Shown: in pieces, positions 4,975 through 6,395 of the stretch | Layout: each line of letters begins with the position of its first letter | Numbering within the stretch: the first letter of the stretch is position 1 | From: DASQDN01 sp035630195 | GTDB lineage: Bacteria > Acidobacteriota > Terriglobia > Bryobacterales > Bryobacteraceae | Assembly: GCA_035630195.1 (NCBI GenBank) | Contig: DASQLD010000471.1 | Span: forward strand, 1-6,395 | Direction of reading: 5' to 3' | DNA length: 6,395 bases | The notes under the pieces: generated by a model | Database searches by the model: none | What the model was told of the DNA's origin: nothing | The model's input: only the letters and a program-made list of their open reading frames with translations | Made by a program: the position numbers and the translations under genes

Positions 4975-6395
4975 CGCATCCCTCCCATAAGTCTCACCAT
5001 CGGTTTGACGCACAAGGCTAAAATGAGACCGGCAAACACAGCGAACGCTCCGACAGCGCCAAACAGTGTTTCGAGTGCTAGGGATTCGTATAGGGACGCC
5101 ATCCGTCCACCCATATAATTGCCTACCGACAAGGCGAGGAACCAGACACCCATCATTAATCCGGTAACACTCGCAGGCGCTAGCTTGGTCATTGCGCTGA
5201 GTCCGACAGGACTTAAGCAGAGCTCTCCCATCGTATGAAAGAGGTAAGTGACGATCAACCACATTGGACTTACCTTCGCTCCCGATGCCGCTGCCGATGC
5301 TCCGATTGCAAGCACCACAAAGCCAAGCCCTACGAGCAAAAGCCCTAGCGCGAACTTTGCCGGACTAGAGGGTTCTTTTGACCCAAGCCGGATCCATACC
5401 CATGCGAATACTGGAGCGAGGAAAATTAGGAATAGCGCGTTCACAGACTGATACCAGGGCGCCGGAAACGAATGTCCCGCGACACGATTGTTCGTACTTC
5501 GTTCAGCGAATAGATTCAGCGTTGAGCCCGCTTGTTCGAACACAGACCAGAAGATCGCCGCGGCTACGAAAAGTCCGAGCACGACCATCAGGCGCCTACG
5601 TTCCACTATCGTCCACTGCTTGGACGATAGTAGCCACGAGAAGAAGATCACAACAACAAGCACTAGGACCAGCCCTGACGCATCCGCAATGCCTTTGGCG
5701 GTAGCCATCCCTAGTATTCCGAGGGCCACGACGATTCCGATGATTGCTGTAAGAATACTGAGTCCCAGGATGAGTCGTTTTCGAGATTTCACTCGATCGT
5801 TCACTCCGGCCGCCTTCAAGCCTGCATCGCCGAGTTTCCGAGATCCCCACACATACTGAATCACGCCAAGGGTCATGCCCGACCCGGCCAAGCCAAAACC
5901 GTAGCGCCAGTTGTATTGCGCCACCCAGCCGCAAAGGAGCGGCGCAATAAAGGCACCAGTGTTGATTCCCATGTAAAAAATCGAGAAACCAGCATCACGC
6001 CGGTTATCTTCAGGTAAATAGAGTTGACCGACGATAGCGCTCACATTGGGCTTCAGTAATCCTGTTCCCGCGACGATCATGGCCAGTCCTGAATAAAATG
6101 CCGCCATGTGCGGAATGACGAGACAGAAGTTTCCTCCGGCTATGAGAACTCCTCCGTAGAGAACCGACTTCCTCAGGCCAAGAAACTGATCCGCAATCCA
6201 GCCACCGGGAAGTGCAGCCATGTACACCAGCGCCGTCGTGAGCCCATAGATTGCGCCCGCGTCCGCCGTACCTAGCCCCAATCCTCCGTTAGAAGCGCTT
6301 GCCGTCATGAATAGGATGAGAATCGCGCGCATTCCGTAATAGCTGAACCTCTCCCACATCTCTGTAAAGAAAAGGGTAGAGAGACCGCGCGGATG
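4971..6395 (-). CDS. POT/PTR2 family proton-coupled oligopeptide transporter, 5' end missing
   Basis: 474 residues are visible; the frame stays open to the right edge, so the start lies outside. Codons before the ATG at 6359 read HPRGLSTLFFTE, the usual beginning of transmembrane helix 1 in this family, so that ATG is internal. Numbering from the edge, the proton-coupling motif ExxER is E12, E15 and R16 (TEMWERFSYYG). GTGLLKPN (110-117) carries the conserved lysine K115, FYMGINTGA (140-148) is the PTR2 signature, FWSVFEQAGSTLNLF (282-296) and GELCLSPVGLSA (390-401, E391) match later helices, and MMGVWFLA follows. Many hydrophobic helices are evident, separated by a basic loop around 200-208. 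Members import di- and tripeptides with protons across the inner membrane; a few carry other solutes, for example nitrate in plants. Coupling to a peptidase gene supports peptide uptake. Probably only a few N-terminal residues are missing. Confidence 0.93.
   Translation of the reverse strand, partial: HPRGLSTLFFTEMWERFSYYGMRAILILFMTASASNGGLGLGTADAGAIYGLTTALVYMAALPGGWIADQFLGLRKSVLYGGVLIAGGNFCLVIPHMAAFYSGLAMIVAGTGLLKPNVSAIVGQLYLPEDNRRDAGFSIFYMGINTGAFIAPLLCGWVAQYNWRYGFGLAGSGMTLGVIQYVWGSRKLGDAGLKAAGVNDRVKSRKRLILGLSILTAIIGIVVALGILGMATAKGIADASGLVLVLVVVIFFSWLLSSKQWTIVERRRLMVVLGLFVAAAIFWSVFEQAGSTLNLFAERSTNNRVAGHSFPAPWYQSVNALFLIFLAPVFAWVWIRLGSKEPSSPAKFALGLLLVGLGFVVLAIGASAAASGAKVSPMWLIVTYLFHTMGELCLSPVGLSAMTKLAPASVTGLMMGVWFLALSVGNYMGGRMASLYESLALETLFGAVGAFAVFAGLILALCVKPMVRLMGGMR
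4981..4985 (-). promoter_or_regulatory. Shine-Dalgarno of the M24 peptidase gene, inside the transporter gene
   Basis: The minus strand reads GGGAGGG, containing GGAGG six bases before the ATG at 4974. It lies within the last codons of the transporter. With the ATGA overlap at 4971-4974 it favours translational coupling, where ribosomes finishing the transporter restart on the peptidase. Confidence 0.8.

Noticed and set aside
4975..5262. N-terminal extension of the M24 peptidase to a start at 5262
   Set aside because: The extra 96 residues overlap conserved transporter sequence in another frame and look like noise; the ATG at 4974 has a strong ribosome binding site and the fold begins there.
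6357..6359. ATG at 6359 as the transporter start
   Set aside because: The codons upstream to the window edge encode the conserved family N-terminus (HPRGLSTLFFTE), including the first Glu of ExxER, so the gene continues outside the window.
1..6395. tRNA, rRNA, riboswitch, CRISPR, insertion sequence or phage signals
   Set aside because: Nearly all of the window is accounted for by seven genes, the gaps are 13 to 34 bases, and no long direct or terminal inverted repeats were noticed by eye.

Overview
The window most likely comes from an Acidobacteriota genome, probably the Solibacter/Bryobacter side of the phylum. The main evidence is a protein at 216-1016 that is almost entirely one TIGR03437-type domain, a family known mainly from Solibacter-like acidobacteria. 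Next to it is the start of another secreted protein of a type I remember from the same phylum. This is a family-based inference, not a sequence search. The DNA is packed with genes: no gap between them exceeds about 35 bases, and there is no sign of RNA genes, insertion sequences, CRISPR or other mobile DNA.

Left block (minus strand, 1-1982): an NAD-dependent epimerase/dehydratase-type extended SDR enzyme, then a small secreted TIGR03437 protein, then a secreted protein that runs off the left edge. Gaps of 15 and 34 bases suggest one transcript. Centre (plus strand, 2014-3264): an enolase-superfamily enzyme of the mandelate-racemase type, divergent from the SDR gene across only 31 bases. The two enzymes could act on the same sugar acid, but the substrate cannot be read from the sequence.

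Right block (minus strand, 3261-6395): a proton-coupled oligopeptide transporter (POT/PTR2) whose 5' end lies beyond the right edge, then an M24 metallopeptidase of the Xaa-Pro type, then an exported peroxiredoxin. Transporter and peptidase overlap by ATGA with a strong Shine-Dalgarno sequence, and the peroxiredoxin starts 13 bases after the peptidase. The natural reading is peptide uptake followed by cytoplasmic cleavage, with an envelope antioxidant at the end of the transcript. The peroxiredoxin and enolase genes converge and share a CTAG in which both stop codons lie.

Three gene starts need care. The longest open frames for the peptidase and the SDR enzyme both run too far upstream, and the transporter's first visible ATG is internal. 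I see no clear new biological system here. The points most worth a second look are the unidentified acid-sugar enzyme pair, the altered metal-site spacing in the M24 peptidase, and the tightly packed junctions.
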